A DNA stretch of 64,000 nucleotides from Paenibacillus sp. D2_2 (GCF_031199965.1 NZ_CP133605.1:3566501-3630500); one strand, 5' to 3'. Counted from the first letter of the stretch, positions 45,280 to 55,479 are shown. Program-made: numbers and translations. The notes: a model not told the origin generated them from the letters alone.

Positions 45280-47601
45280 TCAAGTATCCTCTGATTGAGC
45301 TCGATTTCTATATTCTGTTGGTGTTAGCCCGGTAATCTTTTTGAAAATCCGCACAAAGCTGTTCACATTGGTGTAACCGACCTGCTCGGCAATGTCACGA
45401 ATTTTCTCCTCCGATTCCGCAAGCAATTCTTTTGCTTTATTCATTCGTATTTCCATTAGGAAATCGATAAAATTACACTCCTTTTGTTCCTTAAACAGCT
45501 TGCTCAAATGCGAGACGCTAATGCGGAACTCACTTGCCAGCAGGTTCAAAGACAAATCGCTGCGCATGTAATACGTTTGAATATAGAGCAGCACTTGGTC
45601 GATCACATCATTTTTTTCCCGATTGCTGCGCTTCTCCTTGATCCGTTCAATAAAAATATCAAGTGCATTTACTGTATATTGCTCCAAATGCTCTAGCCGC
45701 TCGTATTGGTTCAGCAGTTCAATTCGATATTGTTCGGGGAATATCTCCTCTGTATCGACTCCGATTTCTACAGCGACGGTTGAAGCCTTCATTAAAAACT
45801 GAACAATAAGCTGCACAATCATTTCTGGCGGAACGTTATGCTCGGCAAAGGCTTCAAACCATCTGTGCACCTGCTGCCGCAGTTTATCGGCATCCAGCAC
45901 TTTAATAGAAGCGATCATTCCGTCCGTCATCGCCAGCAGTCGGTGAAATTGCGGTGATTGACCGCTTGTGATATCCTCCTGCGTAATGATCGTATTGCCG
46001 CCTATAACAAGCTTATAGCGCAGCGCCTCCAGCGATTGTTTATAGGAATAGCGGATCGCCCCTACTTGATCAACAACATCGCCTATTCCAATTGTAATGG
46101 TGCGATTAAAGTATTCCTGCACAAAGCTTTTCATCAAATCCGCTACGGCGACAGCCCGCATCAGATAGCGCTCCTTGTCCTCATCACTAGCATCAAAGCT
46201 CATAATGACCGCGCATTTGCCCGTATCCATTTCGGCGGCGATCCCCCGATTTTCCGCATTCATCAGCTCTTCAGCTACGTTGCAAAGCGCGTAAGCGTAG
46301 AGCTGCAGATCTCTCGGCGAGGCAATCTCCTGCTTATTGTCAAAATCGACACTCATGACGACAAAACGGTCCGGATGCAGCCGAATGCCGATCCATTCCA
46401 TATAATGCTCAACAGACTGCAGACTGCTGCGCTGATTGGACAATAGCTCTGACAGCAGGCGCCATTTCAGCAGTGGCTTACTTTCATTAACCTGCATATG
46501 CAATTGCTCTCGATCCTGCAAAATATGCTCCACCGTCGATTCGAAGTATTGGAACTCGTCAGTATATTTCTGCTTGGGATGTACTGTCAGCCGTTTACTC
46601 ATTGTACGGATAACACGGTTGACCGGCTTATATGTCCAGCGTCCGATCATCGCTGCGCTTCCTGTCGCCACTACAAACAGCACAAGCGCCAGCACAATCA
46701 GCCCGTTGCGGATAACTGTCAGCGGACGGGTCAATTGATCCTCAGGAACAATTCTTACAATCTTCCAATCTGTATATGCTTCATGTACGTAAAAAACGGA
46801 AGAATTGACTTGTTCCACTTCAGACCGAAAATATCCGTCCTCCTGTCCGTTCAAGATGCGGTTAATATAAGGAAACTCGCTAATATCCTTGCCCAGTTTG
46901 GTCTTGTCAGCGTGAAGAATGACGACTCCTTCGCTGTCGATGACAAAGGTTTGCCCTTCTTCCATCCCGTCAGTATTGCGAATCAAATTGTAAAGTACAT
47001 CCTCCTTCAAATTAACCGCGATCGCTCCTTTACGCGAACCGGGCGTATGAAGTAATGGATAAGTACGGACAAGTGTTACCACATTGCGGTAAATCGGATA
47101 ATTGGAATGGGTCATTTTTACTTTGTGTGTCGGCATCCAGCTTGAGAAGCCTTCAAATTCGACAAACTGATTGATCCAGTTAAAGTCCTGCAGCATATCC
47201 TGCTCCGTCAGTATGTTACCGCTTACAAGTCGCTGTTTGCTATAAGAGTAAAAATCTATCGAAAAAATCTGTTCCGTGCTGTTTAGTACGTTATTAATTA
47301 AGTTGGAAACACGGAATGAATTGTTCCGGCTCTCCTGCTCATCCAGCTCATGATCAAAAAAGCGATTCACTTCCTCATTTTTCAACAATTGAATCGCAGA
47401 CTTATCCAGGTTCGATAATGTTAGCTCCAGCTTGCTATCGAGCTGCCGCAGCAATTCCATATTCGTATCTGCCAGCTGCTGCTTCAACTGATCATTGAAC
47501 ACTAAGTACGTAATGAAAATAGAAGAGAAGACAAGGAGAAACAGAATCATCGATAAAATCGCAGCCGCCTTAACCAAACGCCGGTTTTGAAATAGATTCA
47601 T
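45280..47601 (-). CDS. Membrane-bound AraC-type sensor-regulator
   Basis: 773 residues. TM1 at about 12-34, an extracellular Cache-like sensor (about 35-290), TM2 at about 295-318 with a HAMP-like segment, a linker domain of the YesN type (about 380-600), and a C-terminal AraC double HTH (about 670-765: SLNLLASEFRISVSHLSKLFKEQKECNFIDFL and DIAEQVGYTNVNSFVRIFKKITGLTPTEYRNR). Such one-protein systems sense extracellular sugars and switch on nearby transporter genes. ATG 47601 follows GAGGGGGA. It sits between the binding-protein gene and the giant glycosidase. Confidence 0.9.
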   Translation of the reverse strand: MNLFQNRRLVKAAAILSMILFLLVFSSIFITYLVFNDQLKQQLADTNMELLRQLDSKLELTLSNLDKSAIQLLKNEEVNRFFDHELDEQESRNNSFRVSNLINNVLNSTEQIFSIDFYSYSKQRLVSGNILTEQDMLQDFNWINQFVEFEGFSSWMPTHKVKMTHSNYPIYRNVVTLVRTYPLLHTPGSRKGAIAVNLKEDVLYNLIRNTDGMEEGQTFVIDSEGVVILHADKTKLGKDISEFPYINRILNGQEDGYFRSEVEQVNSSVFYVHEAYTDWKIVRIVPEDQLTRPLTVIRNGLIVLALVLFVVATGSAAMIGRWTYKPVNRVIRTMSKRLTVHPKQKYTDEFQYFESTVEHILQDREQLHMQVNESKPLLKWRLLSELLSNQRSSLQSVEHYMEWIGIRLHPDRFVVMSVDFDNKQEIASPRDLQLYAYALCNVAEELMNAENRGIAAEMDTGKCAVIMSFDASDEDKERYLMRAVAVADLMKSFVQEYFNRTITIGIGDVVDQVGAIRYSYKQSLEALRYKLVIGGNTIITQEDITSGQSPQFHRLLAMTDGMIASIKVLDADKLRQQVHRWFEAFAEHNVPPEMIVQLIVQFLMKASTVAVEIGVDTEEIFPEQYRIELLNQYERLEHLEQYTVNALDIFIERIKEKRSNREKNDVIDQVLLYIQTYYMRSDLSLNLLASEFRISVSHLSKLFKEQKECNFIDFLMEIRMNKAKELLAESEEKIRDIAEQVGYTNVNSFVRIFKKITGLTPTEYRNRAQSEDT

Positions 47602-47644
47602 ACCCAGTCCCCCTCTTGTCTTCTCTCTGATCGTTCAACTTCAA

Positions 47645-49258
47645 TTATTGAAAGCTTGCCTTGTTATCCTCATACCATTGTTGAGCAATTTCTGTAGCTT
47701 TGTCGCCGCCCAGACGACTCCATTCCTTGCGAATTTCCTCAAGCGCCCATTGGCCTGTATACTTGTCGCCCTGTGTAACAGCCGTCGCTCTTGTCTCACG
47801 AATAAAGGTATCGAGTGTAGCACGAATTTCGTTAATTTCGTTAAATGTCGGTTGATATGGCGTGTCGCGACGGAATTCATTTTTCAATGCCAATCTCACC
47901 GATTCTACCGAAAGTGCAGCCATGCGTTGTGACATCTCATCATCTGCAGCTTGAATTAGCAAATCTTCCGGCTTCATATTATCCTTTCGCACAACTGCGT
48001 ATTCGCCTGCGTACAGCACTTCCTTGTTGAATTTATCAATATCTGTCCGCTTTGCCACACCATCAACCAGTTGATAATGCACGCCCTCTTCCCCATTCAC
48101 AAGCGTAAACCATCCTTTTTCCAACATCCAATCCAAGTATTCAATTGCCGCTTTCGGATTTTTCATGTCCTTATTAAACACGACATATATTAACGGCGAG
48201 GATTCTTGATAAGCGCCATAGTGACCGTACTGAGTCGAGACCGTCTCCATCGGCTCTGGCTTGGCAGTCGGTACGTTAGCGATTAGGTCCTTCATCAGAA
48301 TATCGATATTACCGCCACCCCATTGCCCCATTAAAATACCGGCTTTTCCTGTCGTCCACAGCTGGTTGGCACGCTGATTGTTATTGTCTGTCATATATTC
48401 TTTATCGACAAGCCCTTGCTCATAGAGCTCCTTCTCCAATTGAACAACATCTGCAAAACGGTCAAGGACACCGCCATAGGTCATTTTTCCGTCTTCCAAA
48501 TACCATTGTGAATTCATCGCGCCATATAGAGCGGAATAGATATCAAATGTGGTATAGCCGACAATTGGCGTACTGCCCGCGTAATGCTCTTTGAAGGCTT
48601 TGGCTACATTGACCAGTTCCTCCATCGTTTTTGGTCTTTCCAACTTCAGTTCATCAAGCCAGTCCTGTCTGATCCATATCCCATGATTTGCAATATTGGT
48701 GACTGGCCGCTTCGTTGTTATCGCATAAATTTCGCCATTAAACGTAATTTGTGCTTTCAATTCAGGATTTTCTTCTAAGTATTTCTTATATGAAGTGCTG
48801 TATTTGTCAATATAGTCGCCGATGGGTTGAATAACACCTTGTGTTACCAACTTGCCGATATAACTACGATCATAGTCCCATACAAGATCAGGTGCTTGAT
48901 TGGATGCAAACAAAATGTTCAGCTTATCTTGTGCTTGATTACGGGCTACAGGTACGATCGTGAGATCGATGCCTGATTGCTCGCGGATCCATTTTACCCA
49001 ACGATTATCTTCATACGTGCCTTCATCGCTAGATACACTACCACGATCAAACATCGAGATACTTAATTTCTTGGGCAATCCATCGTATGGATCAGTCGCC
49101 CCACCTTTATTGGCTTCACTCTCTTTTACCGGGGTATTACCGCTGGCCTCTTCCTTTCCAGTGCTGCCGCTATTACTGGAACAAGCCGTTGCCAGCAAAG
49201 CGATGACCATGCACATGATAAAGAACATCTGCCCCCTGTGTTTCATGACTTTAGCCAT
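47645..49258 (-). CDS. Extracellular solute-binding lipoprotein of a sugar ABC transporter
   Basis: 537 residues. Lipoprotein signal with lipobox LLATAC (Cys about 26) and a Ser/Gly linker. The mature part has the LipO/family 1 extracellular binding protein pattern (SISMFDRGSVSSDEG, then KLNILFASNQAPDLVWDYDRSYI, and WYLEDGKMTYGG). At over 500 residues it belongs to the long LplA/YtcQ branch that pairs with LplB and YtcP permeases, for large or complex oligosaccharides. The ligand is unknown. ATG 49258 follows GGAGG. Confidence 0.92.
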   Translation of the reverse strand: MAKVMKHRGQMFFIMCMVIALLATACSSNSGSTGKEEASGNTPVKESEANKGGATDPYDGLPKKLSISMFDRGSVSSDEGTYEDNRWVKWIREQSGIDLTIVPVARNQAQDKLNILFASNQAPDLVWDYDRSYIGKLVTQGVIQPIGDYIDKYSTSYKKYLEENPELKAQITFNGEIYAITTKRPVTNIANHGIWIRQDWLDELKLERPKTMEELVNVAKAFKEHYAGSTPIVGYTTFDIYSALYGAMNSQWYLEDGKMTYGGVLDRFADVVQLEKELYEQGLVDKEYMTDNNNQRANQLWTTGKAGILMGQWGGGNIDILMKDLIANVPTAKPEPMETVSTQYGHYGAYQESSPLIYVVFNKDMKNPKAAIEYLDWMLEKGWFTLVNGEEGVHYQLVDGVAKRTDIDKFNKEVLYAGEYAVVRKDNMKPEDLLIQAADDEMSQRMAALSVESVRLALKNEFRRDTPYQPTFNEINEIRATLDTFIRETRATAVTQGDKYTGQWALEEIRKEWSRLGGDKATEIAQQWYEDNKASFQ

Positions 49259-49330
49259 AATCTACCTCCTAGAGTACAATTTATTATATCAAACTGCTCC
49301 TACGATACACAGTTGATATCATGTTTTTGC

Positions 49331-50212
49331 TTAGCCTTTTATTGAACCAAGCAATACGCCCTTAATAAAATGCTTTTGCAAAAATGGATAAACACAAAGG
49401 ATCGGAACTATTGCAAACACAACCGCTGCTGCGCGAATCCCTTCTGGTGTAATGCTGGTTCTAGTTACTCCTTCTCCACTCCGCATAAGCTCAGGACTGA
49501 TCAGATCGATCATTTGATAGAGTTTGACCATTAAAGATAATTTGTCAGTACTGCGAATATAGATCAGAACATTCATATAGGAATTCCACCAGCCTACGGC
49601 ATAGAACAGCGTCAATGCGGCAATAACCGGCTTCGAAAGCGGCATAATAATTTTCCACAGAATCGTCGCATCACTAGCGCCATCAATGGCAGCAGACTCT
49701 TCCAACTCCTCTGGTAAGCCTTCGAAAAAGGATTTCATAACGAACATGTTGTAGGCGCTTATAAGTGCCGGCAGCCATAATGACCAGTACGTGTTGACCA
49801 AACCAAGGCTGTTTACTAGCAAGAAGTTCGGTATCATCCCTCCGCTGAACATCATGGTGAATAAGATCGCCATCAGCATAATCCCTCTGCCTTTAAGTCT
49901 TGACTTGGACAGCGGATAGGCCGCCATCGTCGTCAACAGCATATTTAGGAACGTCCCAACTACCGTAATGATGACCGTATTTTTCATCGCGACGATCAGC
50001 TGTCCGTCCTTAAGCAAGGATTTGTATGCGGTTACATTAAATTCAATTGGCCACATAAACACTTCTGCCGCATTGATTGCCCTACTGCTGCTTAGCGATA
50101 CGGCAATGATATTAATAAAAGGAAACACAGTTACATAGGCAATTAAAGCCAGCAATATATAGTTGAACCAACGGAAAAATACTGAGGATGCCTTTGAGCT
50201 GCGTATTTTCAA
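49331..50212 (-). CDS. Sugar ABC transporter permease, YtcP type
   Basis: 293 residues with six predicted membrane segments. The coupling loop EAA-like motif is EELEESAAIDGASDATILWKIIMPLSKPVIAA (about 175-206). The C-terminal FLQKHFIKGVLLGSIKG is typical of MalG/YtcP proteins. The start is TTG 50212, nine bases after AAGGAG. Partner of the next permease. The energising ATPase is not in this operon and is probably a shared MsmX-type protein. Confidence 0.93.
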   Translation of the reverse strand: MKIRSSKASSVFFRWFNYILLALIAYVTVFPFINIIAVSLSSSRAINAAEVFMWPIEFNVTAYKSLLKDGQLIVAMKNTVIITVVGTFLNMLLTTMAAYPLSKSRLKGRGIMLMAILFTMMFSGGMIPNFLLVNSLGLVNTYWSLWLPALISAYNMFVMKSFFEGLPEELEESAAIDGASDATILWKIIMPLSKPVIAALTLFYAVGWWNSYMNVLIYIRSTDKLSLMVKLYQMIDLISPELMRSGEGVTRTSITPEGIRAAAVVFAIVPILCVYPFLQKHFIKGVLLGSIKG

Positions 50213-50243
50213 ATCCTACTCACTCCTTTTCTGCGACGAGCGG

Positions 50244-51101
50244 CTACCATAGGCCTCGTTCCCCCATTGATTTAATAATTTTATTGACCGATATAATCAA
50301 TATAAGTGCGATCAATGACTGGAATAGCCCAAGCGCTGTTGTATAGCTGTACTGCAAATTAACGAGACCCCGCGTGTACACATACGTACTAATAACTTCC
50401 GCTACGCCCGTCACAGCCGGGTTGCGCAGTGCATATACCTGTTCGAATCCGACATCCATCATGCGACCTACCTGCAAAATAAGCAGAATTGCAATCGTGG
50501 AGCGAATGCCTGGCAGGGTGACATGCCATATTTGCCTGAGCTTGTTTGCACCGTCCATTTTCGCCGCTTCATACAACGTCGGATCGATCGAGGCCATTGC
50601 CGCCAAATAGAGGATCGTTCCGAACCCGGCCTCCTTCCAAATACCGGATACGATAAAGCTGACCGGCCACCAGAACTTATCGGCCATAAAGTAAATCGGC
50701 TCCATGCCGAAGGCTTGCAGCACATAGTTCACAATGCCTGTGGAAGGTGATAAAAGAGCAATAATGATGCTTCCTAGTACAACCCATGAAATAAAATGGG
50801 GAATGTACAGTAGATTTTGCAGTGTCCGCTTATACCACTCTACTCTGACCTCGTTAAGCATGAGAGCCAATATAATAGGAGCCGGAAAGGCGAATATAAG
50901 ATGGTACAGATTAAGCAGGAGCGTATTCTTCAATACAACGTAAAACTCCTTGCTTGAGAACAGCTTTTCAAATTGATCCAAGCCGACCCAAGGACTGCCC
51001 CAAATGCCATCAGCGAGACGATAATTTTTGAAAGCAATAATTTCCCCGCCCATCGGCGCATATTTGAAAAGCAATAAATAAATGGCCACCGGCACTAGCA
51101 A
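50244..51101 (-). CDS. Sugar ABC transporter permease, LplB/YteP type (start codon uncertain)
   Basis: 285 residues from the TTG at 51101. YAPMGGEIIAFKNYRL near the N-terminus and the EAA-like loop DPTLYEAAKMDGANKLRQIWHVTLPGIRSTIAILL (about 188-222) identify it. Starting at TTG 51101 cuts into the first membrane helix and has no ribosome site. Codons further upstream read in frame as KKHLSQNRFLYLL, preceded by ACG at 51140-51138, and AAGGGGAGG lies six bases before that ACG. So the true start is most likely there, a former ATG now read as ACG (or a base-call error). First gene of the operon. Confidence 0.88.
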   Translation of the reverse strand: MLVPVAIYLLLFKYAPMGGEIIAFKNYRLADGIWGSPWVGLDQFEKLFSSKEFYVVLKNTLLLNLYHLIFAFPAPIILALMLNEVRVEWYKRTLQNLLYIPHFISWVVLGSIIIALLSPSTGIVNYVLQAFGMEPIYFMADKFWWPVSFIVSGIWKEAGFGTILYLAAMASIDPTLYEAAKMDGANKLRQIWHVTLPGIRSTIAILLILQVGRMMDVGFEQVYALRNPAVTGVAEVISTYVYTRGLVNLQYSYTTALGLFQSLIALILIISVNKIIKSMGERGLW

Positions 51102-51337
51102 TAAATAGAGAAAACGGTTTTGCGATAGATGCTTCTTCGTTTTGATCCTCCCCTTTCGTATGTTTGTCGTTGTTCGTTCAACCTTTCTTTTTCAACCTAA
51201 CACGCCCTACCTTGGCTCGAAAATCTCCAGTTTTTATGATGCTATTCCTTATCGCCAAATGCGCTATATTCATTTTTTGTGATGCCACTCCTTTTCAATT
51301 CTCCCCCGTGTTTCCGAGCTTTTTGGAGCACAAAAAG

Positions 51338-51375
51338 AAGCACAGTTGCCTCCATCAGAGGAGGCAACTGTGCTT
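51338..51375. terminator. Perfect hairpin in the divergent gap
   Basis: A 16-bp perfect stem (AAGCACAGTTGCCTCC and its complement) with a six-base loop, flanked by T-rich sequence on both strands. It lies between two divergent operons, where no terminator is expected. The rest of the 51141-51490 gap shows no gene. Confidence 0.75.
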
Positions 51376-51490
51376 GTAAAAATCAACACTAACTTCTACT
51401 AGACCAACTAAAATGAAGATTGCCGGTCAGCGATGAGCGAAAAAAATGTTATAGTAAGTCATAGATTCACAAACTGAAGGTGATAAAAGC

Positions 51491-52926
51491 ATGTGGAAAC
51501 CAGACCGTCAGAATAAAAAACCGCTCTATGAACAAATTGCCGATCATCTGGAGAAGAGAATCGCGTATGGTGAGTTCCCTCCAGGTAGCCAGCTCCCGTC
51601 CGAACGGAGGCTAGCCGAGCAGCTCGGCGTTAATCGCAGCACCGTGATCCTTGCGTTCGCCGAACTAAGATCGATGGGGATCATTGAGAGCCTTACTGGG
51701 AGCGGAACACGTGTAAGCCGCACCAAATGGGGCGCCACACCCAAGCATACACCGAATTGGAATCGGTATGCCGAAGGCGGGAGCTTCCTCCCCAATTTGC
51801 CTTTTTTACGCAAAATCAGGGATGCGCTTAGTCAGCACCCATCCCTGATCGATTTCGCGAGCGGTGAATTGGCTGCGGATTTATCTCCGCTTGATGAAAT
51901 CGCCACCTTGATGCGGGAGCATGATTACACCTCTTATTTGGGCTATGATAACCCGCAGGGATATATACCGCTTAGACAAGCCCTGGTCGATTACTTGCAG
52001 AAGTACCGGGGAATTCAGGCGACAGAATCGTCGATCATGATCACCTCGGGCTCTCAGCAGTCCTTATACCTGATCACTCAATGCCTGCTGTCCCCGGGGA
52101 CGCTGTAGCGATTGAGGATCCGTCCTACTGTTACTCGCTACCGATGTTCCAATCGGCTGGACTCCGTCTGTTCAGGCTTCCGGTCGACCAGCATGGCGTC
52201 CATCCTGAAGATATCCGCGAGTTATATAAGAAGCATCGGATCAAAATGGTATTCCTGAATCCAAACTTTCAGAATCCGACAGGCGCGGTTATCAGTAACG
52301 AACGCCGCGAGCAATTGTTCTCTGTCGCCAGTGAACTCGGGCTTCCGATCGTTGAGGATGATCCATTTAGCCTGACTGCATTTGAAGGAACTGTACCCGC
52401 ACCGCTTAAATCGATGGATTCGAACGGTAACATTATCTACATCGGCTCTTTCTCCAAAATCGCTGCCTCCGGTCTGCGAATCGGCTGGATGGTAGCTCCA
52501 CATTCGATCGTGCAGAGATTGGCTGATGCGAGACAACAGATGGACTTTGGCTTGAGTGTAATCCCACAGCAGGTAGCCGCTCAATTTATTAAATCGGACT
52601 ATTTCCAGCCCCATTTGGATCGTCTGCAAATCCAGCTCCAATTCAAACGGGACTTGCTCATCGAGTCCCTGCGGCGGGAACTAGGCGATCAGATCTCATT
52701 CATTCCTCCGCGAGGCGGTCTGCATTTATGGTGCATGTTAACTCCAATGATACCAGACAGCAAGTTGCTGGATGAAGCGATCCGAAGAGGAGTCGTCTTC
52801 GTGCCCGGAAGCGTCTACGGTTCGGATTCCGGCTTTGTCCGTTTCACTTATGCCAGAGCGAAGACCGAGGAGATCAAGAGTGGTATCACCAAATTCGCTG
52901 AGGCGCTGCGTAGCTTGACCGACTGA
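51491..52926 (+). pseudogene. MocR-type GntR/aminotransferase regulator, one frameshift
   Basis: About 478 residues after repair. The GntR winged helix is near 10-75 (PSERRLAEQLGVNRSTVILAFAELRSMGIIESLTGSGTRV); the aminotransferase domain has SGSQQSLYLITQ near 185, NFQNPTGAVIS near 260 and the PLP lysine in IGSFSKIAASGLRIGW near 320. Loss of one G from the run at 52096-52099 ends the frame after LSPGTL; restoring it reads LSPGDAVAIEDPSYCY. ATG 51491 follows GAAGGTGA. The third MocR in the window. Target unknown; it converges on the CobW gene. Confidence 0.9.
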
Positions 52927-52935
52927 GCCCTTACC

Positions 52936-54143
52936 TTATTCCTCCATCATCCAGGGTAACGGATTGTTAAATCGGCTCCAATCCTGTTTCATTTCTTCTT
53001 CGGTCAGCAGGCAGCGAGCCAGTCTATTCTCAACATCCTCTCGGTTCATGTCAATACCGATGAAGACGAGCTCGGTCATTCGATCACCCCAGGTGGAGTC
53101 CCAGCGCTCCTGGGCTTCGGGCTCGCTCTCCAAAACTTCTCGTTGCTGGTCTTCTGGCAGCGATGCCAGCCAATATCCCGCAGGACCAAACTGAATTGAG
53201 GTTCCTGCTTGGCTTAATGATGCCGCATAATCACCACGCGCTGCGATCCATACCAGTCCTTTGGCCCGCACGACCTCCTCAGGCCAATGGTTGAAGAAAT
53301 CACTGAGACGCTGCGGATGAAATGGAATCCTGCTACGGTACACAAATGACCCTATCCCGTACTCCTCAGTTTCCGGAGTATGCTCTTGTTTGGTAAGCTC
53401 CGAGATCCATCCCGAAGACATGCTTGTCTTCTCAAAATCGAACAACCCTGTATTCAAAATTTCCTTCAGGTCGACAACACCGTTCACGATGCGAATGATT
53501 CTAGCCGATGGCTGAAGCTTTCGTAACACCGCCTCCAGCTTGACTAACTCTTCTTCCTCGACCAGATCGCACTTATTCAGCAGTAGAACGTCACAGGTCT
53601 CAATCTGGTCAATTAGAAGATCTACAATATCTCTATAATCAGCTTCCGTAGCCGCCTGATCCCGATCAAGCAAACTCTCCCCGAGGCAAAATCATGCCAG
53701 AAACGATTGGCATCTACGACAGTAACCATCGTATCCAACCGGGATAGGGAGGTTAAATCGATATCCAGATCTGGATTGGCATAAGTAAAGGTCTGTGCAA
53801 CGGGTATTGGCTCGCTGATTCCTGATGATTCAATCAGAATATAATCGAACCGCCCTTCAGCAGCCAGCTTCTCTATCTCGCGTAGCAGATCGTCACGTAA
53901 TGTACAGCAGATGCAGCCGTTAGACATCTCCACCAGCTTCTCTTCTGTTCTCGATAATGTATTCCCCGATTTCACCAGATTGGCATCCACGTTGACTTCA
54001 CTCATGTCATTCACAATAACCGCAACCTTTAACCCGTCCTTATTGTGAAGGACATGATTCAGCAGCGTCGTTTTCCCGGCTCCCAGATATCCGCTCAGTA
54101 CCGTCACCGGAATCCTCTTCTTTGCCTCTTGTTCAATTAACAT
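52936..54143 (-). pseudogene. CobW/COG0523 GTPase (zinc metallochaperone type), one frameshift
   Basis: About 402 residues. G3E-family GTPase: Walker A GYLGAGKTT near 18-26, the metal-binding GCICCTLRDDLL near 75-87, ESSGISEP near 105 and NKCD near 195, followed by a CobW C-terminal domain. The motif CICC and the Zur-boxed operon with a zinc-free L33 point to the ZagA/YciC group, which delivers zinc under starvation. One G is missing from the run near 53679-53682; restoring it joins DFASG to ESLLDRDQAA. ATG 54143 follows AGGAGG, 20 bases after rpmG. Confidence 0.9.
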
Positions 54144-54163
54144 ACATAACCTCCTCTAGTAAA

Positions 54164-54313
54164 TTAACGAGTTTCTCTATGCAGCGTATATCTTCTCAGC
54201 CGTGGGCAATATTTGTGCAATTCCATACGTTCGGGATGCGTCTTCTTATTCTTGGTAGTCGTATAGTTACGGTCTCCTGTCTCAGTACATGCCAAAGTAA
54301 TGACAACTCTCAT
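54164..54313 (-). CDS. rpmG: Ribosomal protein L33, zinc-independent type
   Basis: 49 residues, too short for routine gene lists. It begins [19 protein letters not shown] and ends RYTLHRETR, a clear L33. The zinc-ribbon CxxC pairs are gone: ACTET replaces the first and CPRL the second. This is the zinc-free form that replaces zinc-holding L33 when zinc is short. ATG 54313 lies eight bases after AGGAGAGG, which in turn adjoins a Zur box (54328-54352). It forms an operon with the CobW-type metallochaperone. Confidence 0.92.
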   Translation of the reverse strand: MRVVITLACTETGDRNYTTTKNKKTHPERMELHKYCPRLRRYTLHRETR

Positions 54314-54327
54314 ATTAAGCACCTCTC

Positions 54328-54352
54328 CTTAATCGTAATGTTTACGATTAAG
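54328..54352 (-). promoter_or_regulatory. Zur box before rpmG-cobW
   Basis: Perfect 11-bp arms CTTAATCGTAA and TTACGATTAAG flank a TGT centre. This matches the Bacillus Zur consensus core (AATCGTAAT-type palindrome). It lies just upstream of the rpmG ribosome site, as expected for zinc repression. Confidence 0.85.
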
Positions 54353-54418
54353 AATTTTACAGGCTATCACATCGCTTGTCAATCCGTCCATTTTATTTAG
54401 ATGACTCGAACACAAAAA

Positions 54419-54462
54419 AAACAGGGTGTTACTCACTTGAGCAAGTGAGTAACACCCTGTTT
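54419..54462 (-). terminator. Terminator of nrdIEF
   Basis: A perfect 20-bp stem (arms begin AAACAGGGTGTTACTC) with a four-base loop, followed on the minus strand by T8. Confidence 0.9.
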
Positions 54463-54493
54463 CTATATGAAGGTTCATACCTATAGAATAAAC

Positions 54494-55452
54494 CTAGAAA
54501 TTGAAGTCTTCGTCCGTGAGCGGCTCAACGTTCAGAGCACGCACATAGCCGTTGCCTTTTTGGAGAAAAAGTCATGCTGCTTCGTCTCCGTACGGATACC
54601 GTTGAGTACAATCGGATTGATCTCTTCGTCCTCAAATGGCGGCTCCAGACCTAGATTCATAAACGCTTTGTTGGCATTGTAGCGCAAGAACGTCTTGACC
54701 TCGTTCACCAAGCCGATTTTCGTATAAATGAGCTCTGTGTACTGCTCTTCGTTAGCATGCAGGAATTGCAGCAGCTCCTGCAGTGTCTCAGATACATCCT
54801 TCTGTTCCTCTTCGTCCAGCTTCGCGAAAACTTCCTGCGCCAGGACACCGACATACACGCCATGGATACTCTCGTCGCGCAGAATGAGGTCGATGATCTC
54901 GCCGCTACAGGTCATCTTACCCTGTCCCGCCAGATAGAGCGGATAGAAAAATCCGCTGTAGAACAAATAACTCTCCAGGAGAACAGACGCCGCCATGGCC
55001 AAGTACAGCTCACGCGGAGAATTAATGCTCGTGTAGTACTCACGGATTCTCGCTGCCTTCGTCTGCAGCATCGGGTTCTGCTCCACCCAACGGAAAATCT
55101 CATCGATTTCCTCATTAGAAGCCAGCGTAGTGAAAATGCTACTGTACGACTTAGCGTGGATTTGTTCCATCATACCCATAAAGCCAAGCACCGCTTTGCG
55201 CTGCAGCCCTTCCACATGCTCCATAATCTGCGGCATGCCGACGCCACCCTGTACGGTATCGAGTAGTGTCAGTCCGCCAAGTACCTTCATATATGCATCT
55301 TTCTCATCTTCGTTCAACGTCATCCAGGACATCTTGTCATCGGACAACGGGATTTCATCATCGGTCCAGAACTGCATAATATTCTGATTCCAGAACATCA
55401 TCGTAAAATCATCATCCGGACGGTTCCAGTTAACTGCTTGTAATGCGCACAT
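54494..55452 (-). pseudogene. nrdF: Ribonucleotide reductase class Ib beta subunit, frameshift near the C-terminus
   Basis: About 319 residues. The metal-radical subunit that supplies the tyrosyl radical. Ligand motifs: DE-containing LTLLDTVQGG (about 61-70), EQIHAKSYS (about 96-104) and RDESIHGVY (about 192-200). The frame ends early in this sequence after FFSKKATAMCVL because one A is missing from the run at 54556-54560. Restoring it gives FFSKKGNGYVRALNVEPLTDEDFNF, the normal tail that docks into NrdE. ATG 55452 overlaps the end of a good ribosome site. Third gene of nrdI-nrdE-nrdF. Confidence 0.93.
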
Positions 55453-55479
55453 CGCTGTTTCTCATCCTTTCTTCTTCTG

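Noticed and set aside
54757..55266. Open frame of 169 codons opposite nrdF
   Set aside because: Shadow of a conserved gene; no start signal and no recognisable protein.
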